Assembly: GCA_945836565.1 (NCBI GenBank)
Contig: CAMALN010000001.1
Location: forward strand, 1 to 30,119
From: an uncultured Lachnospiraceae bacterium
GTDB lineage: Bacteria; Bacillota; Clostridia; Lachnospirales; Lachnospiraceae
Length of the DNA: 30,119 bases
Direction: 5' to 3'
Shown: positions 14,806 to 23,050 of the stretch, piece after piece
How the letters are laid out: each line of letters begins with the position of its first letter
Position numbering within the stretch: the stretch's first letter is position 1
Notes under the pieces: model-generated
Told to the model about the DNA's origin: nothing
The model's input: the letters and a program-made list of their open reading frames with translations, nothing else
Databases searched by the model: none
Position numbers and translations under genes: made by a program

Positions 14806-16752
14806 ATGTCTTATATAGAATACGAAAAAGCACAGAAGCTTGGAATGAAGGCATTTAAGGCAGCGGTAGTGAAGGGGGAAAATGAGTATCTCCCTGTTCT
14901 AGACGAGATACTTAAGGATGTGGAGATTCAGTCAGATGTGAATCTTGGACTGGTACAGATACCTCTTGAGAATGTTGTCGGTACAAGTAATGTCGGCAGG
15001 ACCTATGCTTTCGCAAATAATTTTATGCCACTTCTTGATTTCAAGACGGAGTTCGGCGGCAAATGGTCAAGTCTGTGTGACAGCCATTTGGAGGAGGGAA
15101 TCAGGGAACCGATAAAGGTATATGAATATCTGAATAAATTCTATGTGATTGAGGGCAATAAGAGAGTATCTGTCCTCAAATATTTTGATGCTGTGTCAGT
15201 GCCGGCATTTGTGACCAGAAGGATACCGAAGCTTACGGATGACCCGGAGATTAAGCTTTACTATGAATTCCTGGATTTTTATAAGCTTACGGACATCAAT
15301 TACATTTCCTTCAGTAAGGAGGGCAGCTACAGGAAGCTGTTGGAGCTTACCAGTGAGGACCCTGATGCAGAGTGGACAGAGGAGCAGAAGCGGGATTTTG
15401 GCTCTGCAAACAATAATTTCTGCAAGGCAATAAAGAGCAGGAAGGGTGAGAAGCTGCCGGAGGGTATGACACTCACGGACGCTTTACTTATGTTTATTGA
15501 AATCTGTGGCTATGATGAGATAAAGAATCTTACTCAGAATGAGATGGCTGAGAAGATTAATCTTATATATGAGGAGTTTGTGGATGCAGCAAAGGACGGA
15601 CTCATCAATCTGTCGCTTGAGCCGGGCAGTGAAAATGCGCCTAAGCGAAAGCTTATGGACATATTTACGCCTCAGAAGAAAGCTACACAGGCGATTGCGG
15701 CATTTGTATTTGACAAGGATCCGAAGGAGTCTGACTGGCTGTACACACATGAACTTGGCAGGCTATATCTCGATGAGAAATGCAAGGATAAGGTGAAGAC
15801 GATAAAGGTCCATAACCTGATGACGGAGGAGGAAACCGTGCAGGCTATGGAGGATATAATTAAGATGGGGGTAAATATAATGTTTACCACCTCATCACAG
15901 CAGCTTGCGGCAAGCCGTAAGGTTGCAGCGAACCACCCTGAGGTAGAGATATTGAACTGTTCGCTTAATACTTCTCCATATAAGCTGGTGAAGACATACT
16001 ATGCGAGACTGTATGAGGTGAAGTTCCTGGCCGGTATGATAGCCGGAGCACTTACTGAAAATGGCAAGATTGGTTATCTGGCGGATTATCCTATCACGGG
16101 TATGCCTGCAAATATCAATGCATTTGCACTCGGAGTAGCCATGGTCAATCCGAGAGCAAGGGTATATCTTGAGTGGACTACCGTAAAGGGAGTTACGAGA
16201 GCGGAGGTTATAGAGCGCTTCAAGGCTCAGGGTATAGATTATGTGTCAGACCAGATTATGATTGCACCGGGCTCGAACAGTACCAGACTGTATGGACTGT
16301 ATTGTATATCCGGTGATGAGCCTGTAAATATTGCTATGCCTGTCTATGATTGGGGAGTATTTTATGAGAAGCTTATTGATGCCTTCAATGCGGGTACACT
16401 TGGTTCACAGAAGGAGGATAAGGCTGTGAATTATTGGTGGGGACTGTCTGCAGGTGTGGTTGATATACTGTGCTCGAAAAAGATACCGACGGGCACGCTT
16501 AATCTGGTGAATATCGTGAAGAATCTGATGGTACAGAAGGAGCTTTCTCCTTTTCAGGGTAAGATAGTATCTCAGAAGGGGGCTGTAAAGCACGATAGCG
16601 TAGAGCCTATGAGTGTAGACGAGATAGTCAGCATGAACTGGCTGGTGGATAATATAGAAGGTGACATTCCAGAGTATGACGAGCTAAAGGATGCAGCTAA
16701 GTCTCTGGTAGAGGTTATGGGTGTAAATGATGAAGATACTACTGTTAGCTGA
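14806..16752 (+). CDS. Cytosolic ParB-like/BMP (periplasmic-binding-fold) fusion protein
   Basis: This 648-residue two-part protein has no signal peptide or lipobox. Residues about 48-140 resemble a ParB/sulfiredoxin-like domain: VQIPLENVVG, then YVIEGNKRVSVLKYFDAVSVPA (113-134), matching the ParB box-II pattern (GxxR near a V-P end). A helical linker (about 145-290) follows. Residues about 294-610 match the basic membrane protein (BMP/Med) ligand-binding fold, with MFTTSSQQL, YEVKFLAGMIAGALTENGKIGYL and the late YWWGLSAGVVDI. BMP proteins normally bind nucleosides outside the cell; a cytosolic copy suggests an intracellular sensor. ATG 14806 is chosen over TTG 14755 because GGAAAGGAG lies six bases upstream. 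It overlaps the phosphoesterase gene by 26 bases. Domain calls are by eye; the ligand is unknown. Confidence 0.78.
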   Translation: MSYIEYEKAQKLGMKAFKAAVVKGENEYLPVLDEILKDVEIQSDVNLGLVQIPLENVVGTSNVGRTYAFANNFMPLLDFKTEFGGKWSSLCDSHLEEGIREPIKVYEYLNKFYVIEGNKRVSVLKYFDAVSVPAFVTRRIPKLTDDPEIKLYYEFLDFYKLTDINYISFSKEGSYRKLLELTSEDPDAEWTEEQKRDFGSANNNFCKAIKSRKGEKLPEGMTLTDALLMFIEICGYDEIKNLTQNEMAEKINLIYEEFVDAAKDGLINLSLEPGSENAPKRKLMDIFTPQKKATQAIAAFVFDKDPKESDWLYTHELGRLYLDEKCKDKVKTIKVHNLMTEEETVQAMEDIIKMGVNIMFTTSSQQLAASRKVAANHPEVEILNCSLNTSPYKLVKTYYARLYEVKFLAGMIAGALTENGKIGYLADYPITGMPANINAFALGVAMVNPRARVYLEWTTVKGVTRAEVIERFKAQGIDYVSDQIMIAPGSNSTRLYGLYCISGDEPVNIAMPVYDWGVFYEKLIDAFNAGTLGSQKEDKAVNYWWGLSAGVVDILCSKKIPTGTLNLVNIVKNLMVQKELSPFQGKIVSQKGAVKHDSVEPMSVDEIVSMNWLVDNIEGDIPEYDELKDAAKSLVEVMGVNDEDTTVS

Positions 16753-17320
16753 TGAAGAATCTAAATATTACTGGGACTTCTTTGATAAGGAGAAGCTGGA
16801 GGATATAGACCTTATTATATCCTGTGGGGACCTGGCACCGCAGTATCTGTCGTTTATCGCAACCTTTGCGAAGGTTCCTGTATTATATGTGCATGGCAAT
16901 CATGACTATTGCTATGATGAGACTCCACCGGATGGGTGTATCTGTATAGACGATACCGTATATGTGCATGATGGAATTAGAATCGCAGGACTGGGCGGAT
17001 GTATGGAATACAATACCGGTACCTACCAGTTTACAGAGAAGAAGATGTGGATACGTGCGCATAAGCTCAGGTGGAAGATAAAGCGAAGGGGTGGACTGGA
17101 TATATTGATAACCCACGCACCCGCGTATAAGCTGAATGATGGTAAGGACCTTCCGCATATGGGCTTTCGGACTTTTATCAATCTGATAGAAGAATTTAAG
17201 CCGAAAATATACGCACACGGACATGTGCATATTAATTACGGAAGGGATTTCAAGCGTGAGTCAATGTACGGTGAAACACGTGTAATAAATGCATTTGAAA
17301 AATATATAGTTGAATTATAG
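16727..17320 (+). CDS. Calcineurin-like metallophosphoesterase with altered first motif
   Basis: This 197-residue protein of the calcineurin-like metallophosphoesterase superfamily is similar in size to YfcE/MJ0936-type enzymes. Motifs II-V are present: CGDL (33-36), GNHD (57-60), THAP (129-132) and GHVH (165-168). The first motif, normally DxH, reads DEE (9-11), so one His ligand of the first metal is missing or replaced by Glu. The gene overlaps the ParB-like/BMP gene by 26 bases, and ATG 16727 or 16730 may be the start; coupling to upstream translation is likely. The substrate, whether nucleotide, phosphodiester or phosphoprotein, is unknown. The kinase gene downstream makes a role in reversible phosphorylation conceivable but unsupported. 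Confidence 0.82.
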   Translation: MMKILLLADEESKYYWDFFDKEKLEDIDLIISCGDLAPQYLSFIATFAKVPVLYVHGNHDYCYDETPPDGCICIDDTVYVHDGIRIAGLGGCMEYNTGTYQFTEKKMWIRAHKLRWKIKRRGGLDILITHAPAYKLNDGKDLPHMGFRTFINLIEEFKPKIYAHGHVHINYGRDFKRESMYGETRVINAFEKYIVEL

Positions 17321-17417
17321 TGTGAAATTAGTTATATTTAAAAGAATAGATGGTATGTCCCGGCAACACGTTGTCGGGAACCCGGCTATGACTTACTTAT
17401 TGAGAGGGAGGATAAAT

Positions 17418-19859
17418 ATGATAGGGAGATATGAGAGATGTCCTAATTGTATGCAGACAATTGGCACAGACGAAGCAGTATGTCATAGCTGCGGATTCGA
17501 TATAGCGAATTATGTCGAAAAGCCTAACTGTCTAAAGCCATTTACTGTGCTTGAGAATAAGTACATGATTGGCAGGGTAATAGGAATGGGTGGCTTCGGC
17601 ATCACCTATATTGGATGGGATTTGAATTTGCAGACATACATAGCGATTAAGGAGTATTTTCCGGAGTCGCTGGCAAACCGTGATACGGAGACGAATCCGG
17701 AGAAGACGATAGTTGAGCCTAAGGGTGCTACGGTTGAGATGTACAACAAGGGCTTGAAGAGATATGTCGAGGAGGCACAGAATATCTCGCGTTTCTATAA
17801 CCTTAAGGGTATAGTTTCTGTCAAGGATTTCTTCTATGCAAATGATACGGCTTATATCGTTATGGAATATATAAATGGTATCAACCTCAAGGATTTCCTT
17901 AAGAACAGTGGCGGAAGACTCGATGAGGCAACTGTTCTTAACCTGATGAAGCCTGTATTTGAATCACTTTACCGTATACATCAAAGCGGACTCATACATA
18001 GGGATATAAGCCCGGATAATATAATGGTAGATACAAATGGTGAGATAAAGCTTATAGATTTTGGTTCGGCGAGAGGTCAGGCACATGAGGAGGAGAAGAC
18101 CTACACTGTAATCCTTAAGCATGGCTATGCACCTTCGGAGCAGTATTATGCTAAGGGAAACCAAGGTCCTTGGACAGATATATACAGCTTATGTGCGACA
18201 ATGTACAAGATGCTTACCGGACAGATTCCTCCAAACAGTGTTGAGCGTATGGAGGATGATGAGTATAGGTCACCTTCTCAGCTGGGTATACCTGTATCGC
18301 CTAGAACTGAGGCGGTGCTTGCGAAGGGACTTGCTGTAAAGGTAGCAGACAGATATCAGAATATCGGACAGCTTTTGGCTGACCTGTATGGGGATGCTCC
18401 GATGAATGTTGTGCCTGGTATGCCGACTGCTTCTTCCCCAACGTACGCGAATCCTACTTCATTGTCACAGCAGTCCATGCACCTTAGCATGCAGCCACAA
18501 GCGGCACCTGTGACAGGACAGGCGGATGTGGCTAAGAAAAATGGCAAGCTTATAGCCATATGTGCGGGTGCGGCGGTACTTGTATTGATTGTAGTGCTTT
18601 TGATAGTGTTTGTCGGTGGCGGCAAGAAGAAGGAAAAGGACCCTGACGAGGATAATACTACTACTGAAAACGTAGCTTCGGGTTCGGATGCAACTACAGA
18701 AAAGCCTAAAAAGACTACGGAGGAGCCGGACACTACAGAAGAAATAGTAGCTCCAACCTCCGGCTATCAGTATGAATGGCCTACCGAGATATCTGATGAC
18801 TGGCATGACTATACAATAGGTGTAAATGGTGTTGTATATAAGCTGCCTATTCCTTATAGCGAATGGAAGTCAAAGGGCTGGAACAGTGAATATCTTCCTA
18901 CGTCTTTGTCAGGGCAGGGTTCTGATTATGTAACATTTTACAATGGAAGCTTAGAATGTTGGGCTATTGTATATAATTTCCAATTGAATCAGACCGATAT
19001 AGAGGATTGCTTCATTATGGCAGTAGAATTTGAAGATATTCCAAGTGATGCTGTAATCGAGCTGGCAGGCGGAATAACGGTTGGGGTATCATCTGAAGAT
19101 GATATAAGAACAGTATTTGGTGCACCGGACTATTTCTCAGACGGATATGATGATGGTTCTTGTTACTATGATTATGCAGGTGACACGTATGAAGACGGAA
19201 TGGACCTGCGTGTAGATGCAAACGGTATACTTTATGATGTGAGAATCGGTAATTCGGCAATGCCTGAGGGGCTTGTTGTGGACACATCAGTAGTAACCAC
19301 AGACATTCCTGAGTTGAATACAAAGTATGTTGCACCTTCCGGTCCGAGCCAGGGCAGAACAGACAATATCTTCACGATAGACGGTGCTTACTATAAGCTT
19401 CCGGTTCCGGTGTCAGAATTCCTGAAGAACGGCTGGTCGCTTGACACGGCAACTGATGATATAATCGGCGGCAAGTCCAGTATATATACAAGCCTTCAAA
19501 AGAACGGAAGCAAGATAGATGTTACTATTGAAAACTTTGAGAGTGATTCGATAATACCTGCAAATGGTATTATTACATGTATAGAAGCTGATCCGGATTA
19601 CTGTAAGCTTGAATACGTGATACCTGGTGGATTGACGTTAGACAGTACTGATGAGGATATTACAGCTGCATACTCTGATCTCGGAGAAGATTATGAGAGG
19701 GATGATTCCTTTACGTATAATATATATCATGATGCATATTATGATGACGATGCCGGACATTCGACAGCGTTCTCCGCAACTGTAGATGTTGATGATATGA
19801 CTATATATGAGATGGGCTGTATGGTATATATATATGATATAAAGGATGTATATCCATAG
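17418..19859 (+). CDS. Transmembrane Ser/Thr protein kinase with zinc ribbon and duplicated ectodomain
   Basis: This 813-residue membrane kinase begins with a zinc ribbon (cysteines 8, 11, 22 and 25; CPNC and CHSC). The kinase domain spans about 45-325: glycine loop IGMGGFGITYIG (55-66), catalytic Lys78 in IAIKEYFP, HRDISPDN (194-201) and DFGSAR (214-219). A Ser/Gln-rich juxtamembrane linker precedes one membrane helix (378-400), then an extracellular Thr/Glu/Pro-rich stalk. The ectodomain has two related modules, one opening with IGVNGVVYKLPIPYSEW (about 467-483), the other near residue 675 with FTIDGAYYKLPVPVSEF. ATG 17418 is preferred to 17310 because of AGGGAGG six bases upstream. It is unlike PASTA kinases. 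The ectodomain ligand is unknown. Confidence 0.9.
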   Translation: MIGRYERCPNCMQTIGTDEAVCHSCGFDIANYVEKPNCLKPFTVLENKYMIGRVIGMGGFGITYIGWDLNLQTYIAIKEYFPESLANRDTETNPEKTIVEPKGATVEMYNKGLKRYVEEAQNISRFYNLKGIVSVKDFFYANDTAYIVMEYINGINLKDFLKNSGGRLDEATVLNLMKPVFESLYRIHQSGLIHRDISPDNIMVDTNGEIKLIDFGSARGQAHEEEKTYTVILKHGYAPSEQYYAKGNQGPWTDIYSLCATMYKMLTGQIPPNSVERMEDDEYRSPSQLGIPVSPRTEAVLAKGLAVKVADRYQNIGQLLADLYGDAPMNVVPGMPTASSPTYANPTSLSQQSMHLSMQPQAAPVTGQADVAKKNGKLIAICAGAAVLVLIVVLLIVFVGGGKKKEKDPDEDNTTTENVASGSDATTEKPKKTTEEPDTTEEIVAPTSGYQYEWPTEISDDWHDYTIGVNGVVYKLPIPYSEWKSKGWNSEYLPTSLSGQGSDYVTFYNGSLECWAIVYNFQLNQTDIEDCFIMAVEFEDIPSDAVIELAGGITVGVSSEDDIRTVFGAPDYFSDGYDDGSCYYDYAGDTYEDGMDLRVDANGILYDVRIGNSAMPEGLVVDTSVVTTDIPELNTKYVAPSGPSQGRTDNIFTIDGAYYKLPVPVSEFLKNGWSLDTATDDIIGGKSSIYTSLQKNGSKIDVTIENFESDSIIPANGIITCIEADPDYCKLEYVIPGGLTLDSTDEDITAAYSDLGEDYERDDSFTYNIYHDAYYDDDAGHSTAFSATVDVDDMTIYEMGCMVYIYDIKDVYP

Positions 19860-19907
19860 GATGCGTCGGGATGTTTGACAGAAATAAATTTAGAAGATGG
19901 TGATAAA

Positions 19908-21266
19908 ATGGCAAAAAAGAGTTTTGACGAGATGTTGGATGAGTATGTTGCATTCTGTAATGAATCGGGCAAGATAGATGCAAATCTCTATGAAGAGTAT
20001 AATGTTAAGAGAGGACTTAGAGACTCGGACGGTCGAGGCGTGCTTACAGGTCTTACTGAGGTTTCGGATGTTATAGCATTTAAGGTTGAGGATGGAGTTC
20101 GTGTTCCAATAGATGGCGAGCTTTATTTTCAGGGCTATGAGGTGCGTGACCTTGTAAATGGCTTCAAGAACAGTATGTACGGCTTCGAGGAGACCACCTA
20201 CCTACTGCTTTTCGGAGAACTGCCAACTCGTGAGCAGTTAGAAACCTTCGTAGAGGTGCTTGAGGATTTGAGACAGCTTCCTGAGTCCTTCAACCGTGAT
20301 GTAATCATGAAGGCACCAAGCCGTGACATGATGAATGTACTTCAAAAGGGTGTACTTACTCTGTACAGCTATGATGATAAGCCGGATGATTTAAGCATCA
20401 AGAATGTACTCATGCAATGCCTGAAGCTCATCGCACAGCTTCCGGTTATGGCAAGCTATGGTTATCAGGCTTACAGGCATTATTATCTGGATAAGAGCTT
20501 GGTTATTCATAGACCGAAGAAGGGACTTTCAACTGCTGAGAATATATTAAGACTTCTTAGAACCGACGGCAAATATACTGAGCTTGAGGCTAAGGTGCTT
20601 GATGTAGCACTGGTTATACATGCTGAGCACGGTGGCGGTAATAACTCAACCTTCGCTACACATGTGCTTTCATCAACAGGAACTGATACCTATTCTACTA
20701 TGGCTGCTTCACTTGGCTCACTCAAGGGACCGCGTCACGGTGGTGCCAACCTCAAGGTACAGAAGATGTTTGAGGACCTGAAGGCGAACGTAAGAGACTG
20801 GGAGAATGAGGATGAGCTTGCAGAGTATCTGCAGTCACTCCTTGACAAGAAGGGCTTTGACAAGACAGGACTTATATATGGTATGGGCCATGCCGTGTAC
20901 AGTGAATCAGACCCAAGAGCAGTTATCCTTAAGTCATATGCGAAGAAGCTTTCAGAAGAAAAAGGACTGGAAAATGAATTCGAGTTATATGCAAGAGTTG
21001 AGCGTATAGCAAGTGAGCTTATTATGAAGCATAGAAGAACCTTCAAAACTGTAAGTGCAAATGTTGACTTCTACAGCGGCTTTGTATATACGATGCTGAA
21101 GCTTCCGATAGAGATATTTACGCCGATATTCGCCATTTCCAGAATATCCGGCTGGTCAGCACACCGTATAGAGGAGCTTGTGAACAACGGAAAGATAATC
21201 AGACCGGCATACAAATTCGTCGGAACACATAAGCAATATATCCCTATCGACCAACGCGACTGGTAG
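19908..21266 (+). CDS. Citrate synthase (clostridial type; 2-methylcitrate synthase-like possible)
   Basis: This 452-residue enzyme condenses oxaloacetate and acetyl-CoA into citrate, the entry to the oxidative branch leading to 2-oxoglutarate and glutamate. Conserved active-site stretches are VIHAEHGGGNNSTF (236-249), GPRHGGAN (274-281) and GMGHAVYSESDPRA (325-338), with SGFV and RISGWSAH toward the C-terminus. The usual GHRVY is GHAVY here, as in many clostridial members. ATG 19908 is chosen over TTG 19875, which lies in unconserved sequence; the ribosome binding site (AGAAGATGG) is moderate. It begins 48 bases after the kinase gene on the same strand, with no terminator in between, so they may share a transcript. 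A strong terminator follows. Confidence 0.92.
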   Translation: MAKKSFDEMLDEYVAFCNESGKIDANLYEEYNVKRGLRDSDGRGVLTGLTEVSDVIAFKVEDGVRVPIDGELYFQGYEVRDLVNGFKNSMYGFEETTYLLLFGELPTREQLETFVEVLEDLRQLPESFNRDVIMKAPSRDMMNVLQKGVLTLYSYDDKPDDLSIKNVLMQCLKLIAQLPVMASYGYQAYRHYYLDKSLVIHRPKKGLSTAENILRLLRTDGKYTELEAKVLDVALVIHAEHGGGNNSTFATHVLSSTGTDTYSTMAASLGSLKGPRHGGANLKVQKMFEDLKANVRDWENEDELAEYLQSLLDKKGFDKTGLIYGMGHAVYSESDPRAVILKSYAKKLSEEKGLENEFELYARVERIASELIMKHRRTFKTVSANVDFYSGFVYTMLKLPIEIFTPIFAISRISGWSAHRIEELVNNGKIIRPAYKFVGTHKQYIPIDQRDW

Positions 21267-21278
21267 ATGATATCAATA

Positions 21279-21303
21279 AAACGGGGCATTGACCCCGTTT
21301 TTT
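21279..21303 (+). terminator. Intrinsic terminator after citrate synthase
   Basis: AAACGGGG (21279-21286) pairs with CCCCGTTT (21293-21300) around CATTGA, followed by a run of T. It lies 12 bases after the citrate synthase stop codon. Confidence 0.92.
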
Positions 21304-21305
21304 GT

Positions 21306-21480
21306 GCTATGGTGGGTGCCACGTGGATGGCGATATGGGACGGGAAGAGGAGCTTTTAGTGTCCCTAGTGGCTCTGGATATCAGGTGCACCACCGCTACA
21401 GGTGTAGATGATGTAATAGAAACGATATGGTTAGAATTATAGGGCATGGAAACCGTATATCAGTTTCTATGCCTTGTTTT
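21306..21480 (+). ncRNA. Possible small structured RNA ending in its own terminator
   Basis: GGTGgGTGC (21311-21319) can pair, with one bulge, with GCACCACC (21387-21394). Inside it CCAC/GTGG and GGGAC (21337-21341)/GTCCC (21361-21365) pair. A terminator-like hairpin follows: GGCATGGAAAC (21443-21453) with GTTTCTATGCC (21463-21473) and then TTGTTTT. No gene fits the segment. I could not find a convincing promoter after the citrate synthase terminator, so this is only a candidate. Confidence 0.35.
21443..21480 (+). terminator. Terminator-like hairpin in the gene-free region
   Basis: An 11-bp stem with one wobble, GGCATGGAAAC (21443-21453) with GTTTCTATGCC (21463-21473), is followed by TTGTTTT. 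No gene ends directly before it; the nearest upstream gene already has a terminator at 21279. Confidence 0.6.
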
Positions 21481-21806
21481 ATGGGTGAAAATGAGGAAAA
21501 ATGAGAAATAGTCCCTGATATTTTGTGGAGTGTATGGGCGAAAACGGAAAAATTTCAAAATTAGTCCCTGGTATTTTGTGGAGTGTATGGGCGAAAATGG
21601 AAAAACATCAGAATTAGTCCCTGAGATTTCAAAAATTGTATGGGCGAAAAAGGGGAAAAATGAGAAATAGTCCCTGATATTCCGTGAAGAGTATGGGCGA
21701 AAATGAGGAAATATTAAGATTAGTCCACTAGAATCCGGAAAATGTATGGGCGAAAACGAGGGAAATGGTTATGATATTACATATACAGCGATAGTGTATG
21801 ACGAAA
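21481..21806. repeat. Tandem array with exact 53-bp period (six copies and a decayed seventh)
   Basis: The motif ATGGGCGAAAA (ATGGGTG in the first copy) begins at 21481, 21534, 21587, 21640, 21693 and 21746, exactly 53 bases apart each time. A decayed ATGACGAAA begins at 21798. A second conserved block, TAGTCCCTG, lies about 29 bases into copies 1-4 and is altered in copy 5 (TAGTCCACT). The sequence between is looser. Copies 1 and 4 share a longer stretch (AAAAATGAGAAATAGTCCC), hinting at an older three-unit duplication. As 53 is not a multiple of three and stops occur, it is not a protein repeat. It is close to five helical turns, so the motifs would face the same side of the DNA. The array lies between citrate synthase and the methyltransferase gene. 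Confidence 0.92.
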
Positions 21807-21820
21807 TTATACATATTTGC

Positions 21821-21849
21821 TTGTTTGTTATGATAAACTATGTTAGTAT
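21821..21849 (+). promoter_or_regulatory. Possible promoter for the methyltransferase gene
   Basis: TTGTTT (21821-21826) and TAGTAT (21844-21849) are separated by 17 bases, just after the repeat array and about 140 bases before the methyltransferase start. Both boxes deviate from consensus. Confidence 0.35.
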
Positions 21850-21990
21850 GATATTCATAAAGCAATGAGAATATGTGTAATAGTTAGGAAATTGTATAGA
21901 GAAAAAGTCGGATATGACTTAGGATATATCCCTTATGTTGTAGGTGGATGAAATAAAATATGAAATATGATGTATAAAGAGGTAAATAAT

Positions 21991-22860
21991 ATGTGGACAG
22001 CAGATAAATGGAAGGACTATGAGATATTGGACACCTGTGGTGGAGAAAAGCTGGAGAGATGGGGAGATTATATTCTCCTTAGGCCGGATCCGCAGGTAAT
22101 ATGGGATACTCCGAAGAAGCTTCCGGAGTGGAAGAAGTTAAATGCACACTATCACCGTAGCAAGAGTGGCGGCGGGGAGTGGGAGTTCATCAACCTTCCC
22201 AAGCAGTGGACTATAAATTACGGAGATTTAACCTTCAACCTGAAGCCTTTTACCTTCAAGCATACCGGTTTGTTTCCGGAGCAGGCAGTTAATTGGGATT
22301 GGTTTTCAGAGAAGATAAGGAATGCAAAGAAATCAGGCAGAGAGGTAAAGGTGCTCAATCTTTTTGCATATACCGGTGGTGCGACACTTGCGGCAGCGGC
22401 CGCCGGTGCAAAGGTTACTCATGTTGACGCCTCTAAGGGTATGGTAGGCTGGGCAAAGGAGAATGCAGTATCTTCAGGGCTTGCTGATGCACCGATAAGA
22501 TGGCTTGTGGATGATTGTGTTAAATTTGTAGAGCGTGAGCTTAGAAGAGGAAACAAATACGAGGGTATAATCATGGATCCGCCGTCATATGGACGCGGAC
22601 CAAAGGGAGAGATATGGAAGCTTGAGGAGAAGCTTCATTCCTTCATCGCACTTTGCTCACAGCTATTAAGTGACGATGCATTGTTCTTCCTTGTGAATTC
22701 TTATACTACAGGACTTGCTTCCGCAGTGCTTACCTATCTTATATCGACAGAGGTTGTAAGTAAGTTCGGTGGCAGTGTTGTATCAGAGGAGATTGGACTT
22801 CCGGTGAGAGCATCAGGTCTGGTACTACCTTGTGGTGCATCCGGAAGGTGGAGCAAGTAG
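21991..22860 (+). CDS. RlmI/RlmK-like class I SAM-dependent methyltransferase
   Basis: This 289-residue methyltransferase of the COG1092/RlmI type has a likely rRNA cytosine or guanine target. The Rossmann fold shows motif I NLFAYTGG (123-130), motif II THVDASKG (143-150), the acidic DDC (174-176) and motif IV DPPSYGRG (196-203). FTFKHTGLFPEQ (87-98) corresponds to the conserved TGFFLDQR-type segment of RlmI. At 289 residues it lacks the N-terminal PUA RNA-binding domain of E. coli RlmI (396 aa), so its target may differ. ATG 21991 is chosen over ATG 21967 or 21970 because of AAAGAGG eight bases upstream. It appears to be a single-gene transcript after the 53-bp array. Confidence 0.85.
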   Translation: MWTADKWKDYEILDTCGGEKLERWGDYILLRPDPQVIWDTPKKLPEWKKLNAHYHRSKSGGGEWEFINLPKQWTINYGDLTFNLKPFTFKHTGLFPEQAVNWDWFSEKIRNAKKSGREVKVLNLFAYTGGATLAAAAAGAKVTHVDASKGMVGWAKENAVSSGLADAPIRWLVDDCVKFVERELRRGNKYEGIIMDPPSYGRGPKGEIWKLEEKLHSFIALCSQLLSDDALFFLVNSYTTGLASAVLTYLISTEVVSKFGGSVVSEEIGLPVRASGLVLPCGASGRWSK

Positions 22861-23050
22861 AGTGATAAATTATAAAAATATGTATAATTGTTAGAGATCA
22901 TTACTTATGGTGTATAAAATGATATTCCATATTAAGGGAATGAATAAAATTTGAAGCATATTATTGGGGGATATTTCTGATATCTGGAAAAGCTATATAT
23001 AAAAGCATTGTATGTTCGAGTTTAAAAAACTGTGAATAGGAGGTGGCGAT

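Noticed and set aside
17321..17417. Terminator between the phosphoesterase and kinase genes
   Set aside because: The hairpin TCCCGGCAA/TTGTCGGGA is real, but no T-run follows; it may only tune expression between the two genes.
21481..21806. CRISPR array
   Set aside because: The inter-motif sequences are related to each other and partly conserved, the conserved blocks are short and not palindromic, and no cas gene is present.
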